This document shows, piece after piece, positions 52,643 through 61,018 of a stretch of DNA of 64,000 nt. The stretch's first letter is position 1; the number at the start of each line of letters is the position of its first letter. Both the position numbers and the translations under genes were made by a program. Source of the DNA: Orrella dioscoreae (GTDB taxonomy: Bacteria > Pseudomonadota > Gammaproteobacteria > Burkholderiales > Burkholderiaceae_B). Where the stretch lies: positions 1,860,001 to 1,924,000 of the forward strand of contig NZ_LT907988.1 of assembly GCF_900089455.2 (NCBI RefSeq). Direction: 5' to 3'. The notes below the pieces were generated by a model. The model saw only the letters and a list, made by a program, of their open reading frames with translations, was not told the origin of the DNA and ran no database searches.

Positions 52643-52780
52643 TTCTGTGTGCAAGTCGGCCGGAGTACGCGTGGATAGGGCTTGCGCGCCGGTACGCGCT
52701 CAGGGCACGCACTGCCCGTTTTTCCATGTTTTCTTATAAATCAATGGCTTGCATGGTTTCTTTGAAGGCATCTGGCAGGG

Positions 52781-52809
52781 TTGGGCCAAATCGGTGGCTG
52801 TTGTATCAT
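52781..52809 (+). promoter_or_regulatory. Candidate xseA promoter
   Basis: TTGGGC (52781-52786), a 17-bp spacer and TATCAT (52804-52809) end 50 bp before the xseA ATG. Confidence 0.55.
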
Positions 52810-52859
52810 CCGTTCCCCGCTCCGCCGGCCTGTGGACAGCTCCCTCTGCGCTCAGCCTT

Positions 52860-54227
52860 ATGACAACACGACTTTCGGTCACAAATGACGATTTGGCGCG
52901 GTCTGTCCTGACGGTTGCCCAGTTGAACCAAGCGGTGGGGCAGTTGCTGGATCGCAGCATTCCGGCAGTCTGGGTGTCGGGCGAAATTTCCAATTTCACC
53001 CAGGCGGCATCAGGCCACTGGTATTTCACCCTGAAGGACCCCCAGGCCGCCGTCCGCGCGGTCATGTTCCGCGGACGCGCCCAGGCGGTCTCCTTTTCCC
53101 CCCGGGCGGGCGACAAGGTCGAGATCCGGGCCAGGGTGTCGCTTTACGAACCTCGCGGCGACTACCAGCTGCAGGTGGACGCCATGCGGCCGGCGGGCCA
53201 GGGCGGTCTCTACGAGGCCTTTCTGCGGCTGAAGGAGAAGCTGGCTGCCCAGGGGCTCTTCGACCCCGAGCGCAAGCGCGAGCCCGTGGCCTTGCCGCGC
53301 GCCATCGGCGTCGTGACCTCGCTGCAGGCGGCCGCCTTGCGCGATGTCCTGTCGGCGCTGGCCCGCCGCGCCCCGCATATCCCGGTGGTGATCTATCCGG
53401 CGCCCGTGCAGGGCGCCGACGCGGCCGCCAGGTTGGCGGCCGCGGTGCGCGCGGCGACCGCGCGCGCCGAGGTCGACACGCTGCTGCTGGTGCGAGGCGG
53501 CGGCAGCATCGAGGATCTCTGGAGCTTCAACGACGAAGCGCTGGCCTACGCCATCCTGGACAGCGCCATCCCCGTCATCAGCGGGGTGGGGCACGAAACC
53601 GATTTCACCATTGCCGATTTCGTCGCCGATCTGCGCGCGCCCACGCCCACCGCGGCGGCCGAGCTGGCCGCCACGCCGCGCGGCGAGTGGCTGGCACGGG
53701 TCGCGCAGGCCAATCGCGCCCTGGCCCGCACGCAGCAGCGCCGCCTGGAGCGCGCGGCGCAGCGCCTGGACCGGGCCGCCGCGCAACTGACGTCGCCCGG
53801 CCAGCGCCTGTCGCATCAGCGGGATCGGCTGGATGCCCTGCGCCATCGCCTGGGCGTGGCAGCGCGCCGGCCGCTGGCCCGCCGCGAAGCGCGCCTGGAG
53901 GTATTGCATACCCGGCTGGCGCACCGTCGCCCGGACGTGCGGCGCGCGGCGGAACGCCTGGCGCGGGTGCAGGCAGCCCTGGCCCAGGCCGGCAGGCGGC
54001 TCACGCCGGCCCGCCAGGCCGCCCTGCAGGCCTTGTCGGGGCAGTTGCGGGCCCTGGATCCCCAGCAGACGCTGGCGCGCGGCTACGCGATCGCAAGAGA
54101 CACGGATGGGCGGATCGTGCGCGATGCCGGGACGCTCGCGCGCGGCGCGCGGCTATCGCTGCGTTTCGCTCGGGGCGAGGCGCAGGTCGACGTGCGGGAC
54201 GTCACACCGGAAGACGGCGCGGCGTGA
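52860..54227 (+). CDS. xseA: Exodeoxyribonuclease VII large subunit
   Basis: 455 residues (E. coli 456). N-terminal OB fold (LDRSIPAVWVSGEISNFTQA then GHWYFTLKDPQAAVRAVMFR), catalytic domain with GVVTSLQAAALRDVLSALAR, LLLVRGGGSIEDLWSFNDEA and PVISGVGHETDFTIADFVAD, then a long Arg/Ala-rich coiled coil that binds the small subunit. It degrades single-stranded DNA from both ends, with XseB. ATG 52860 fits the conserved start; an upstream in-frame extension lies across the promoter and is rejected. xseB is not in the window. Confidence 0.95.
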   Translation: MTTRLSVTNDDLARSVLTVAQLNQAVGQLLDRSIPAVWVSGEISNFTQAASGHWYFTLKDPQAAVRAVMFRGRAQAVSFSPRAGDKVEIRARVSLYEPRGDYQLQVDAMRPAGQGGLYEAFLRLKEKLAAQGLFDPERKREPVALPRAIGVVTSLQAAALRDVLSALARRAPHIPVVIYPAPVQGADAAARLAAAVRAATARAEVDTLLLVRGGGSIEDLWSFNDEALAYAILDSAIPVISGVGHETDFTIADFVADLRAPTPTAAAELAATPRGEWLARVAQANRALARTQQRRLERAAQRLDRAAAQLTSPGQRLSHQRDRLDALRHRLGVAARRPLARREARLEVLHTRLAHRRPDVRRAAERLARVQAALAQAGRRLTPARQAALQALSGQLRALDPQQTLARGYAIARDTDGRIVRDAGTLARGARLSLRFARGEAQVDVRDVTPEDGAA

Positions 54228-54283
54228 ACAGGCGCGGCGCGCAGCGGTGTGCGCCGAGAGACAGGCGGGGGCTTGCAGGCCGC

Positions 54284-54754
54284 TCAGCGGCCGGCTGCCG
54301 GCAGCCCCTGCAGCCGGGCGCCGGCCTGGATGCCGCGCTGGCTGAACCAGCCCTGCTCCATTTCCAGCGCGTAGCGCACGGGTTCGGCCGAGCAGTGCGG
54401 CGTCTCGGTATGGGGCGCCATGTCGGCCAGGTTCACCACGCGGCCCGCGTCGTCGAGGAAGGCGATGGTGAGCGGCAGGGGCGTGTTGCGCATCCAGAAG
54501 CAGCGCGTGTCGCTGTCCTGGAAGATGAACAGCATGCCGTGGTTGGGCGCCAGCGATTCCCGTCGCATCAGGCCGCGTGTGCGGCTGGCGTCGGTGTCGG
54601 CGATTTCTGCGTGGATGCGGTGCATGCCGGCCGTGAGCTCGCGCAAGGGGAGCGCGCCGGAGGCGGCGAAGACCGAGGCGGGAAGCAGCGCGGCACAGGC
54701 GAGCAGCGCGTGCAGGCGCCGGTCCGAGCGGAAAAAGGTTCGGATGCGTGTCAT
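54284..54754 (-). CDS. DUF192 family exported protein
   Basis: 156 residues. A Sec signal peptide (LHALLACAALLPASVFAASG) precedes a DUF192 domain (about 45-150: HAEIADTDASRTRGLMRRES, HGMLFIFQDSDTRCFWMRNT, PLPLTIAFLDDAGRVV). The MLF-FW-MNT pattern is the family hallmark; function is unknown. ATG 54754 lies 7 bp from a TATAAA box, so the transcript may be leaderless; no SD is present. It follows the cold-shock gene on the same strand after a hairpin. Confidence 0.88.
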   Translation of the reverse strand: MTRIRTFFRSDRRLHALLACAALLPASVFAASGALPLRELTAGMHRIHAEIADTDASRTRGLMRRESLAPNHGMLFIFQDSDTRCFWMRNTPLPLTIAFLDDAGRVVNLADMAPHTETPHCSAEPVRYALEMEQGWFSQRGIQAGARLQGLPAAGR

Positions 54755-54772
54755 GCGGTGTTTATACACCGC

Positions 54773-54799
54773 GGCGGTCCGGTTTTGGGCCGGACCGCC
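54773..54799 (-). terminator. Hairpin downstream of the cold-shock gene
   Basis: GGCGGTCCGG pairs perfectly with CCGGACCGCC around a 7-nt loop, 25 bp past the csp stop. There is no T-run on the minus strand, and the stem abuts the DUF192 gene's TATAAA box, so termination may be partial. Confidence 0.55.
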
Positions 54800-54824
54800 G
54801 GACCGGGCCGCGAGGGCTGGCGGG

Positions 54825-55070
54825 TCAGGCTGCCGTGATGTTCAGCGCCTGTTTGCCCTTGGGCCCCTGGATGATCTCGAAGGCGACTTTCTGTCCTTCC
54901 TTCAGGGTCTTGAATCCATTCATCTGGATGGACGAGAAATGCGCGAAAAGGTCTTCGCTGCCATCGTCGGGAGTAATGAATCCGAATCCCTTGGCATCGT
55001 TGAACCACTTTACGATGCCGGTCGATTTGGGTGTATCCCCTTGGCTGGCGGTTGCGGTCGTTTCAGACAT
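54825..55070 (-). CDS. CspA-family cold shock protein
   Basis: 81 residues. A 15-residue polar extension precedes the cold-shock domain: [20 protein letters not shown] (RNP1), [17 protein letters not shown] (RNP2) and [20 protein letters not shown]. It binds single-stranded nucleic acid and melts RNA structure. It diverges from clpS across 275 bp, a neighbourhood common in proteobacteria. Whether it is cold-inducible cannot be told from sequence. Confidence 0.95.
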   Translation of the reverse strand: MSETTATASQGDTPKSTGIVKWFNDAKGFGFITPDDGSEDLFAHFSSIQMNGFKTLKEGQKVAFEIIQGPKGKQALNITAA

Positions 55071-55345
55071 GCGGACTGCCTCACATATTGTTCATCATGG
55101 GTTTTTGCCACCGGGTCCCGCCGGCAAGCATCTGCTTCCAGGGGGCCCCCGCGTTGCGGAACCTCCGGAAGCAACTGATGATGCGCACGTTTGACAGGTG
55201 CGTCAAGTATGGTTATTACGCATGCGAACGTCGCATTTTCAGGCAGGAAACCGGGGGCGAGCGGCGGAGATATCCCGTGGCCGCAAGCCGGTTTTTACGC
55301 TTGGATGCGCACAAGCACGCGCGCTTTTCCTAAAATGCCGGAATC

Positions 55346-55666
55346 ATGAGTACACGCTACGACCCTCAGCACGACACTGTCGTGGAGCCCGAACTTGCGC
55401 CGCCCGCACCCCCGCCCATGTATCAGGTGGTGCTGCTCAATGACGACTACACCCCCATGGAGTTCGTCGTGAAGGTGCTCCAGAAGTTCTTCGGCAAGAA
55501 TATCGAACAGGCCACGCGCGTCATGCTGCAAGTGCATCATGAAGGGCGTGGCATCTGCGGTGTCTACCCCCGCGACATCGCCTCCACCCGGATTGCCCTG
55601 GTCGGCCAATACGCCCAGGCGCGCCAGCATCCCCTGCAGTGCATCATGGAGCCGGTGGACGACTAG
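55346..55666 (+). CDS. clpS: ATP-dependent Clp protease adaptor ClpS
   Basis: 106 residues. After a variable acidic/proline tail comes the ClpS core: [40 protein letters not shown] and [13 protein letters not shown]. It delivers N-degron substrates to ClpAP. A TAAAAT box (55331-55336) ends nine bases before the ATG, so the mRNA leader would be only a few nucleotides. Normally clpA follows directly; here it begins 7.6 kb downstream. Confidence 0.96.
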   Translation: MSTRYDPQHDTVVEPELAPPAPPPMYQVVLLNDDYTPMEFVVKVLQKFFGKNIEQATRVMLQVHHEGRGICGVYPRDIASTRIALVGQYAQARQHPLQCIMEPVDD

Positions 55667-55750
55667 ATCCTTCCCAGGCGCGTTCGCGCCTCTTCCCGGA
55701 AGCGTTGGCGGACCCGCCTTGCCGGTCCGCGGCGCCCCGGTTTGCTCGGC

Positions 55751-55771
55751 GGCCGGCAACGGCCTGTTTTT
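55751..55771 (+). terminator. Possible weak terminator after clpS
   Basis: GGCCG-GCAA-CGGCC followed by TGTTTTT. The 5-bp stem is short but GC-only; an additional GCGGACC/GGTCCGC pair lies at 55708-55730. It would uncouple clpS from the A2M gene. Confidence 0.4.
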
Positions 55772-55822
55772 CCGGTTTTTTCCTCTAGATATCTATATCC
55801 ATAAGAAGCAGGAGTCGTCGCG

Positions 55823-58800
55823 GTGGCCAGCAAACGCTTTTCCTGGGGTCTAGTTGCCGCTGTGGCGGTGGTGTGCGCCGGTGCGGGCGCGGTGGGCTGG
55901 TGGGCCGGGAAAGGCCGGCTCGGCGCCAGCCCCGACGCGGCGCCGGTCGTCGTCAACGTGTCGCAGCACCGGCCTTCGCCCGCCGCGGGGTCGGCGCCGG
56001 GCTCCACCATCGGAGATCCCGATCCGTTCAATGCCGTCACCTGCCAGGCGCGCGAATTCAATGATTCGCTGGCGCTGGCCGTGACCTTCACGCAGCCGGT
56101 GGATGGGCGCCGCAAGCTCGATGGCAATCTGCGCGTGATCGACACGGGCGAGGCGCCTTCGGAGGCGGGCCGGGCCGACGAGGCCAAGCAGGGCGGTGCC
56201 CAGCCTGGCACGCCGTTTGCCCTGAGCGACGCGCCTGCCCGCGGCGGCCAGCCTGTCCAGGGCAGCTGGACGATGGGCGAGAACCCCCGCGTCATCTATT
56301 TCCCCTACGTGCAGCCCGAGCGGCGCTATGAAATCACCCTGGGCCGCGAGCTGGCCGCCCAGGGCGGAACGACCCTGCCGGAAGGCCTGCGCTGCGTGGT
56401 CGATACCGAGGCGATGCCGCCTTCCTTCTATTTCGCCAGCCGCGGCGTGGTGCTGCCCGCCGGCCAGAACGGCGGCCTGCCCGTGACCACGGTGAACCAG
56501 CCCGAGGTCGACGTGCAGTTCCTGCGCGTGGCCCCGGACAAGGTGCCCGAGTTCTTCAGCAACGTCCTGGGCATCGGCGCGACGCGTTCGGACGACGATG
56601 ACGACTACGACGAAGAGGGCGGCAACTGGCGCTATTCGTCGAACCGGACCTTGAAGGGGTCGGTCGATCAATGGGACCTGGACCGCCTGCGCAACCTGAC
56701 CACCAGCGTGTACCAGGGCCGCTTCCTGACCGACGACAAGCCGAACCGCCGACACGTCACCTTCCTGCCGGTCGAGACCATCGCCCCGCTGAAGGAACCG
56801 GGCATCTATGTGGCCGTGATGTCGCAGCCCGGCCGCTTCCGCTATGACTACCAGGTGACCTATTTCTATGTCAGCGACATCGGCCTGCACGCGCGCCGCT
56901 ATGCGGGGCAGCTGGAGGCCTTCGCCGTGTCGCTGTCCTCGGGGGCGCCGCTGGCCGACGTGGACGTCGAGGTGCTGGACGACAACGCGAAAGTGCTGGC
57001 CCGCGCGCGCGCGGATGCCCAGGGCCATGCCACGCTGACCGGCGACTTGAGCAAGGCGCGCGTGTTGCGCGCGCTGCGCGGCAAGGAAATGACGGTCCTG
57101 GCGCTGGGCGAACCCGCGCTGGATCTCTCCGAGTTCGACGTGGGCGGCCACCCGGCCCGTGCCAACAGCGTCTTCGTCTACGCGGGCCGCAACCTGTATC
57201 GCCCCGGCGAGCGCTTCCATGTCTCGGTGCTGCCGCGCGATCCCGATGGCCGCGCCTTGCCGGCTGCGCCGCTGTCCTACAGCATCAAGCGCCCCGACGG
57301 GAAGGTGTCGCAGTCCGGCACCTGGAAGGGCGATGAAAAGGTCGCCGCTTATGTGCAGCAGGCGATCGCGCTGCCCGCCGATGCCCCGACGGGCGGTTGG
57401 ACGCTGGAACTGCGCGTCGATCCGGCCGCGCGCGTGCCGGACGCCAGCTGGAAGTTCCAGGTCGAGGAGTTCCTGCCCGAGCGCATGAAGCTGGCGCTCG
57501 ATGGCGGCCAGGGCGTGTTGTCGCCGGGCGAGAACTGGACGGTGGCGGTGCAGGGGGACTATCTGTACGGCGCGCCCGCCGACGGCATGCGCCTGCTGTC
57601 CAGCCTGCAGGTGCGGCGTGACCGCGTGGCCTTGCCGGCGCAGTGGCCGGGCTTCATCTTCGGCGACGTGGCGGACGATGCCACGCGGCGCTACGAAGAA
57701 CTGCCCGAGAAGGAGACCAATGCCCAGGGCGGCGCCAGCCTCGATATCGACCCCAGCGTGGAGGGCGCGCGTTCGCCCATGCGCCTGCGCCTGTCGGCCA
57801 GCCTGCTGGAGTCGGGCGGGCGGCCCGTCGTGCGTTCGCTGGAGCGTTCCGTCTGGCCGGCGGACAAGCTGATCGCCGTGCGCCCGCTGTTCGACCGCGA
57901 CGTCACCCGGGAGTCCAGCGGCGCGGCCTTCGAGGCCGTGCGCGTGGACGCGCGCGGCGAGATCGTGCCGCTGGCCGCGGCGCAAATGCGGCTGTATCAC
58001 GAGCGTCGCCAATACTACTGGCGCTACGACGACAACCGCGGCTGGAACAGCGGCTACACCGATACCGACGAACTGGTCGAGTCGCGGCAATTGCCCCTGC
58101 ACATCCGCATGCCGTTCTCGCTGCAGGTGGGCTGGGGACGCTACCGCCTGGAAATCACGGATCCGGAAACCGGACAGACGCTGCGCTATCGCTTCTACGC
58201 CGGCTGGGACGCGCAGAACGCGGACGAGATCGGCAACCGGCCCGACCGTGTGCAGATGCAGCTGGCGCGCGTGCCCGCCAAGCCGGGCGTGCCCGTCAGC
58301 CTGACGTTCCGCCCGCCGCATGATGGCCGCGCGCTGATCACGGTCGAGGGCGACACGCTGCTCTGGAGCAAGTGGGTCGATGCGAAGGCCGACGGCACGC
58401 AGATCGACATTCCCCTGAATGACGAATGGCGCCGCCATGATCTCTATGTCTCGGCCACCGTGTTCCGGCCTGGCAGCACGGGTGACCGGGTCACGCCCGC
58501 ACGCGCCGTCGGCCTGGTGCACCTGCCGCTGGACACCACGGCGCGCGGCCTGAAGGTGGCCTTGGACGCGCCGGCCAAGGTGCGTCCGGAAACCCAGGCG
58601 ATGGTCCAGGTGCAGGTCGAAGGCGAGGGCGCGAAGACCGCGCACGTCACGCTGTCGGCCGTGGACGTGGGCATCCTGAACATCAACCAGTACGCGACGC
58701 CCGATCCCTTCGATTTCTTCTTCGGCAAGCATCGCTATGCGCCGGAGCTGCTGGACATGTACGGCAAGCTGATCGAGAAGATGGACGGCACGCGCGGCCG

Positions 58801-61018
58801 GCTGAAGTGGGGCGGCGATGCCGCGCTGCGCGGCGACACGCGCAGCCTGCCGCGCAAGGTCAAGCTGGTGGATCTCTTCTCGGGCGTGGTCGCGCTGGAC
58901 GAGCAGGGCCGCGCGCGGATCCCGCTGGACCTGCCCGATTTCAACGGCACGCTGCGCCTCATGGCGGTGGCGTTCACCGATGAACGCTATGGCCATGCCG
59001 ATGCCGAGATGGTCGTGGCCGCGCCCATCGTGGCGGAGCTGTCGACGCCGCGCTTCATCACGCCGGGCGACCAGGCGGCGGTGGCGCTGGATGTCAGCAA
59101 CATGACCGAGACCACGCAGCAGGTGTCGGTGACGCTGTCGGCCGCCAATCCGCTGGCCATCGCCGACGGCGCGCGCACGGTCACGCTCAAGCCGCGCCAG
59201 CGCAGCACGCTGCGTTTCACCGCCACCACCACCGGCTCCCTGGGCGCGGGCAAGATCACGCTGAACCTGGAGGCGCGTGGCGGCCCCGAGCCCGTGCGGA
59301 TCACGCGCGAATCCGAACTGACCGTGCAGCCGGCCTATGCGCCGCGCCGCGAGGTGCTGCGCCTGCGCCTCGCCCCGGGCGAGTCGCGCGCCTTGCCGGT
59401 GGCGTTCGGCGATGACCTGCACATGGATTCGGCCACGCTGGCCGTGACGGTCTCGTCGCGTCCGCCCTTGAACGTCGCGAAGCTGGTCAAGGACCTGCTG
59501 GACTATCCCTACGGCTGCACCGAGCAGACCGTCAGCGCCGCCATGCCCTACGTCGTGCTGGACGACGAGGCCGCGCGCCTGGCAGGCCTGCCCGCGCAGA
59601 CGCAGGAGGTCCGCGCCGCCAGGATCGAAGGCGCGCTGGCGCGCCTGTCGGGCATGCGCGGCGGGTCGGGCGCCTATTCCACCTGGGGCGAGGGCAGCCA
59701 GAACCTCTGGACCAGCGCCTATGTGCAAAGCTTCCTGCTGGATGCGCGCGAGCAGGGCTTCAGCGTGCCCGACAGCGCCCTGGCGCGCACGCGCGATTGG
59801 CTGATGGCGCAGTTGCGCCAGGCGCCCAACCGCTTCGGCACCTTGCCGCAAAGTACGCAACAGGCCTTGGAAACCGGCCGCTACGAGTCGCGCGACCTCA
59901 ACCTGCTGCGCGACAGCCACCAGCGTTTTGCTGAACTGGCCGCGGTGTCGCTGGTGCTGGCGCGCGAAGGCAAGGCGCCGCTTGCCAGTCTGCGTGTGCT
60001 GTACGACGACTACCAGGACCGCGCGCGCTCGCCGCTGCCCCTCATTCAGATGGCCGTGGCCTTCCAGTTGACGGGCGACGAAGGGCGCGCCCGGCAGGCT
60101 GTCGATGCCGCCATGCAACGCACCTACGGTTTCGGTGGCACGGGCTACACCTGGCTGGGCGACTACGGGTCGGCCGTGCGTGACTACGCCATGGCCTATG
60201 CGCTGATGGCGCGCCACAAGCTGGCGCATCCGCAGCGCGAGAACCTGCTGGCCGAAGCGGCAAGCCGCCTGGGCGGCCGCAGCTATCTGTCGACGCAGGA
60301 ACAGGTCTCGCTGCTGCTGGCCGCGCGCGCGGCCGGCGGTGGGGCGGGCAAGCCCTGGTCGGCGGAGCTGAGCGTGCCTGGCGCCACGCCGCGCACGGAA
60401 ACGGGCACCGACGACCGGGTGCTGTCGGTGGGTGCCGCCGTGCTGGAAAGCGGCCTGACGCTGCGCAACACCGGCAAGGAGGCGCTCTTCGCCGAAATCG
60501 ACCTGCAGGGTTATCCCATGGCGCCGCCCGCAGAGCGCCACGACCCGATCTCCCTGCGCAAGACCTGGTATCACACCGATGGCCGCGTGTGGGATGGCAA
60601 TGCCTTGCGCACGGGCGACGTCATGGTGGTGCGCCTGCAGGCCACGGCGCGCCAGCGCATCGCCGACGGGCTGGTGGTGGACCGCGTGCCGGCAGGCCTG
60701 GAGGTCGAGAACATCAACCTGGTGCAGGGGCCGCAGATGCAGGACTGGACCCTGGGCGGCAAGCGCGTGCAGGCTGCGCTGTCGGATTCGCGCGTGAAGC
60801 ACACCGAATACCGCGATGATCGCTTCGTGGTCGCCGCCGAGCTGAACAGCCAGACGCTGGATATCTTCTACATGGTGCGCGTGGTGTCGCCCGGCCGCTA
60901 CACGGTGCCCGCCGTCGAGGCCGAGGACATGTACCGGCCCGAACTGCGCGGCGTGGGCGCGAGCTGGGGCACCGTGGAAGTGCGCGACCGGCAGCCTGCC
61001 TCGAAGTCGGGCGGGTGA
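55823..61018 (+). CDS. Bacterial alpha-2-macroglobulin (YfhM/MagD-type)
   Basis: 1731 residues, the size of bacterial A2M proteins. An N-terminal signal anchor (about 8-28, no clear lipobox) is followed by macroglobulin-like repeats, a bait region and the thioester domain. The intact thioester motif YGCTEQ has Cys1232 and Gln1235, so covalent trapping should work. These periplasmic proteins trap proteases and are thought to protect the cell during wall damage. The start is a GTG with AGGAG nine bases upstream. Its TGA overlaps the pbpC start (GTGA), the classical A2M-PBP1C pair. Confidence 0.94.
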   Translation: MASKRFSWGLVAAVAVVCAGAGAVGWWAGKGRLGASPDAAPVVVNVSQHRPSPAAGSAPGSTIGDPDPFNAVTCQAREFNDSLALAVTFTQPVDGRRKLDGNLRVIDTGEAPSEAGRADEAKQGGAQPGTPFALSDAPARGGQPVQGSWTMGENPRVIYFPYVQPERRYEITLGRELAAQGGTTLPEGLRCVVDTEAMPPSFYFASRGVVLPAGQNGGLPVTTVNQPEVDVQFLRVAPDKVPEFFSNVLGIGATRSDDDDDYDEEGGNWRYSSNRTLKGSVDQWDLDRLRNLTTSVYQGRFLTDDKPNRRHVTFLPVETIAPLKEPGIYVAVMSQPGRFRYDYQVTYFYVSDIGLHARRYAGQLEAFAVSLSSGAPLADVDVEVLDDNAKVLARARADAQGHATLTGDLSKARVLRALRGKEMTVLALGEPALDLSEFDVGGHPARANSVFVYAGRNLYRPGERFHVSVLPRDPDGRALPAAPLSYSIKRPDGKVSQSGTWKGDEKVAAYVQQAIALPADAPTGGWTLELRVDPAARVPDASWKFQVEEFLPERMKLALDGGQGVLSPGENWTVAVQGDYLYGAPADGMRLLSSLQVRRDRVALPAQWPGFIFGDVADDATRRYEELPEKETNAQGGASLDIDPSVEGARSPMRLRLSASLLESGGRPVVRSLERSVWPADKLIAVRPLFDRDVTRESSGAAFEAVRVDARGEIVPLAAAQMRLYHERRQYYWRYDDNRGWNSGYTDTDELVESRQLPLHIRMPFSLQVGWGRYRLEITDPETGQTLRYRFYAGWDAQNADEIGNRPDRVQMQLARVPAKPGVPVSLTFRPPHDGRALITVEGDTLLWSKWVDAKADGTQIDIPLNDEWRRHDLYVSATVFRPGSTGDRVTPARAVGLVHLPLDTTARGLKVALDAPAKVRPETQAMVQVQVEGEGAKTAHVTLSAVDVGILNINQYATPDPFDFFFGKHRYAPELLDMYGKLIEKMDGTRGRLKWGGDAALRGDTRSLPRKVKLVDLFSGVVALDEQGRARIPLDLPDFNGTLRLMAVAFTDERYGHADAEMVVAAPIVAELSTPRFITPGDQAAVALDVSNMTETTQQVSVTLSAANPLAIADGARTVTLKPRQRSTLRFTATTTGSLGAGKITLNLEARGGPEPVRITRESELTVQPAYAPRREVLRLRLAPGESRALPVAFGDDLHMDSATLAVTVSSRPPLNVAKLVKDLLDYPYGCTEQTVSAAMPYVVLDDEAARLAGLPAQTQEVRAARIEGALARLSGMRGGSGAYSTWGEGSQNLWTSAYVQSFLLDAREQGFSVPDSALARTRDWLMAQLRQAPNRFGTLPQSTQQALETGRYESRDLNLLRDSHQRFAELAAVSLVLAREGKAPLASLRVLYDDYQDRARSPLPLIQMAVAFQLTGDEGRARQAVDAAMQRTYGFGGTGYTWLGDYGSAVRDYAMAYALMARHKLAHPQRENLLAEAASRLGGRSYLSTQEQVSLLLAARAAGGGAGKPWSAELSVPGATPRTETGTDDRVLSVGAAVLESGLTLRNTGKEALFAEIDLQGYPMAPPAERHDPISLRKTWYHTDGRVWDGNALRTGDVMVVRLQATARQRIADGLVVDRVPAGLEVENINLVQGPQMQDWTLGGKRVQAALSDSRVKHTEYRDDRFVVAAELNSQTLDIFYMVRVVSPGRYTVPAVEAEDMYRPELRGVGASWGTVEVRDRQPASKSGG

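Noticed and set aside
52493-52859. Possible chromosomal origin at the paired DnaA boxes.
   Set aside because: Only two boxes, no AT-rich unwinding stretch, and none of the usual origin neighbours (dnaA, dnaN, gidA, parAB).
52749-52859. An upstream in-frame extension of xseA.
   Set aside because: It spans the -35/-10 pair and adds sequence that does not resemble the XseA N-terminus.
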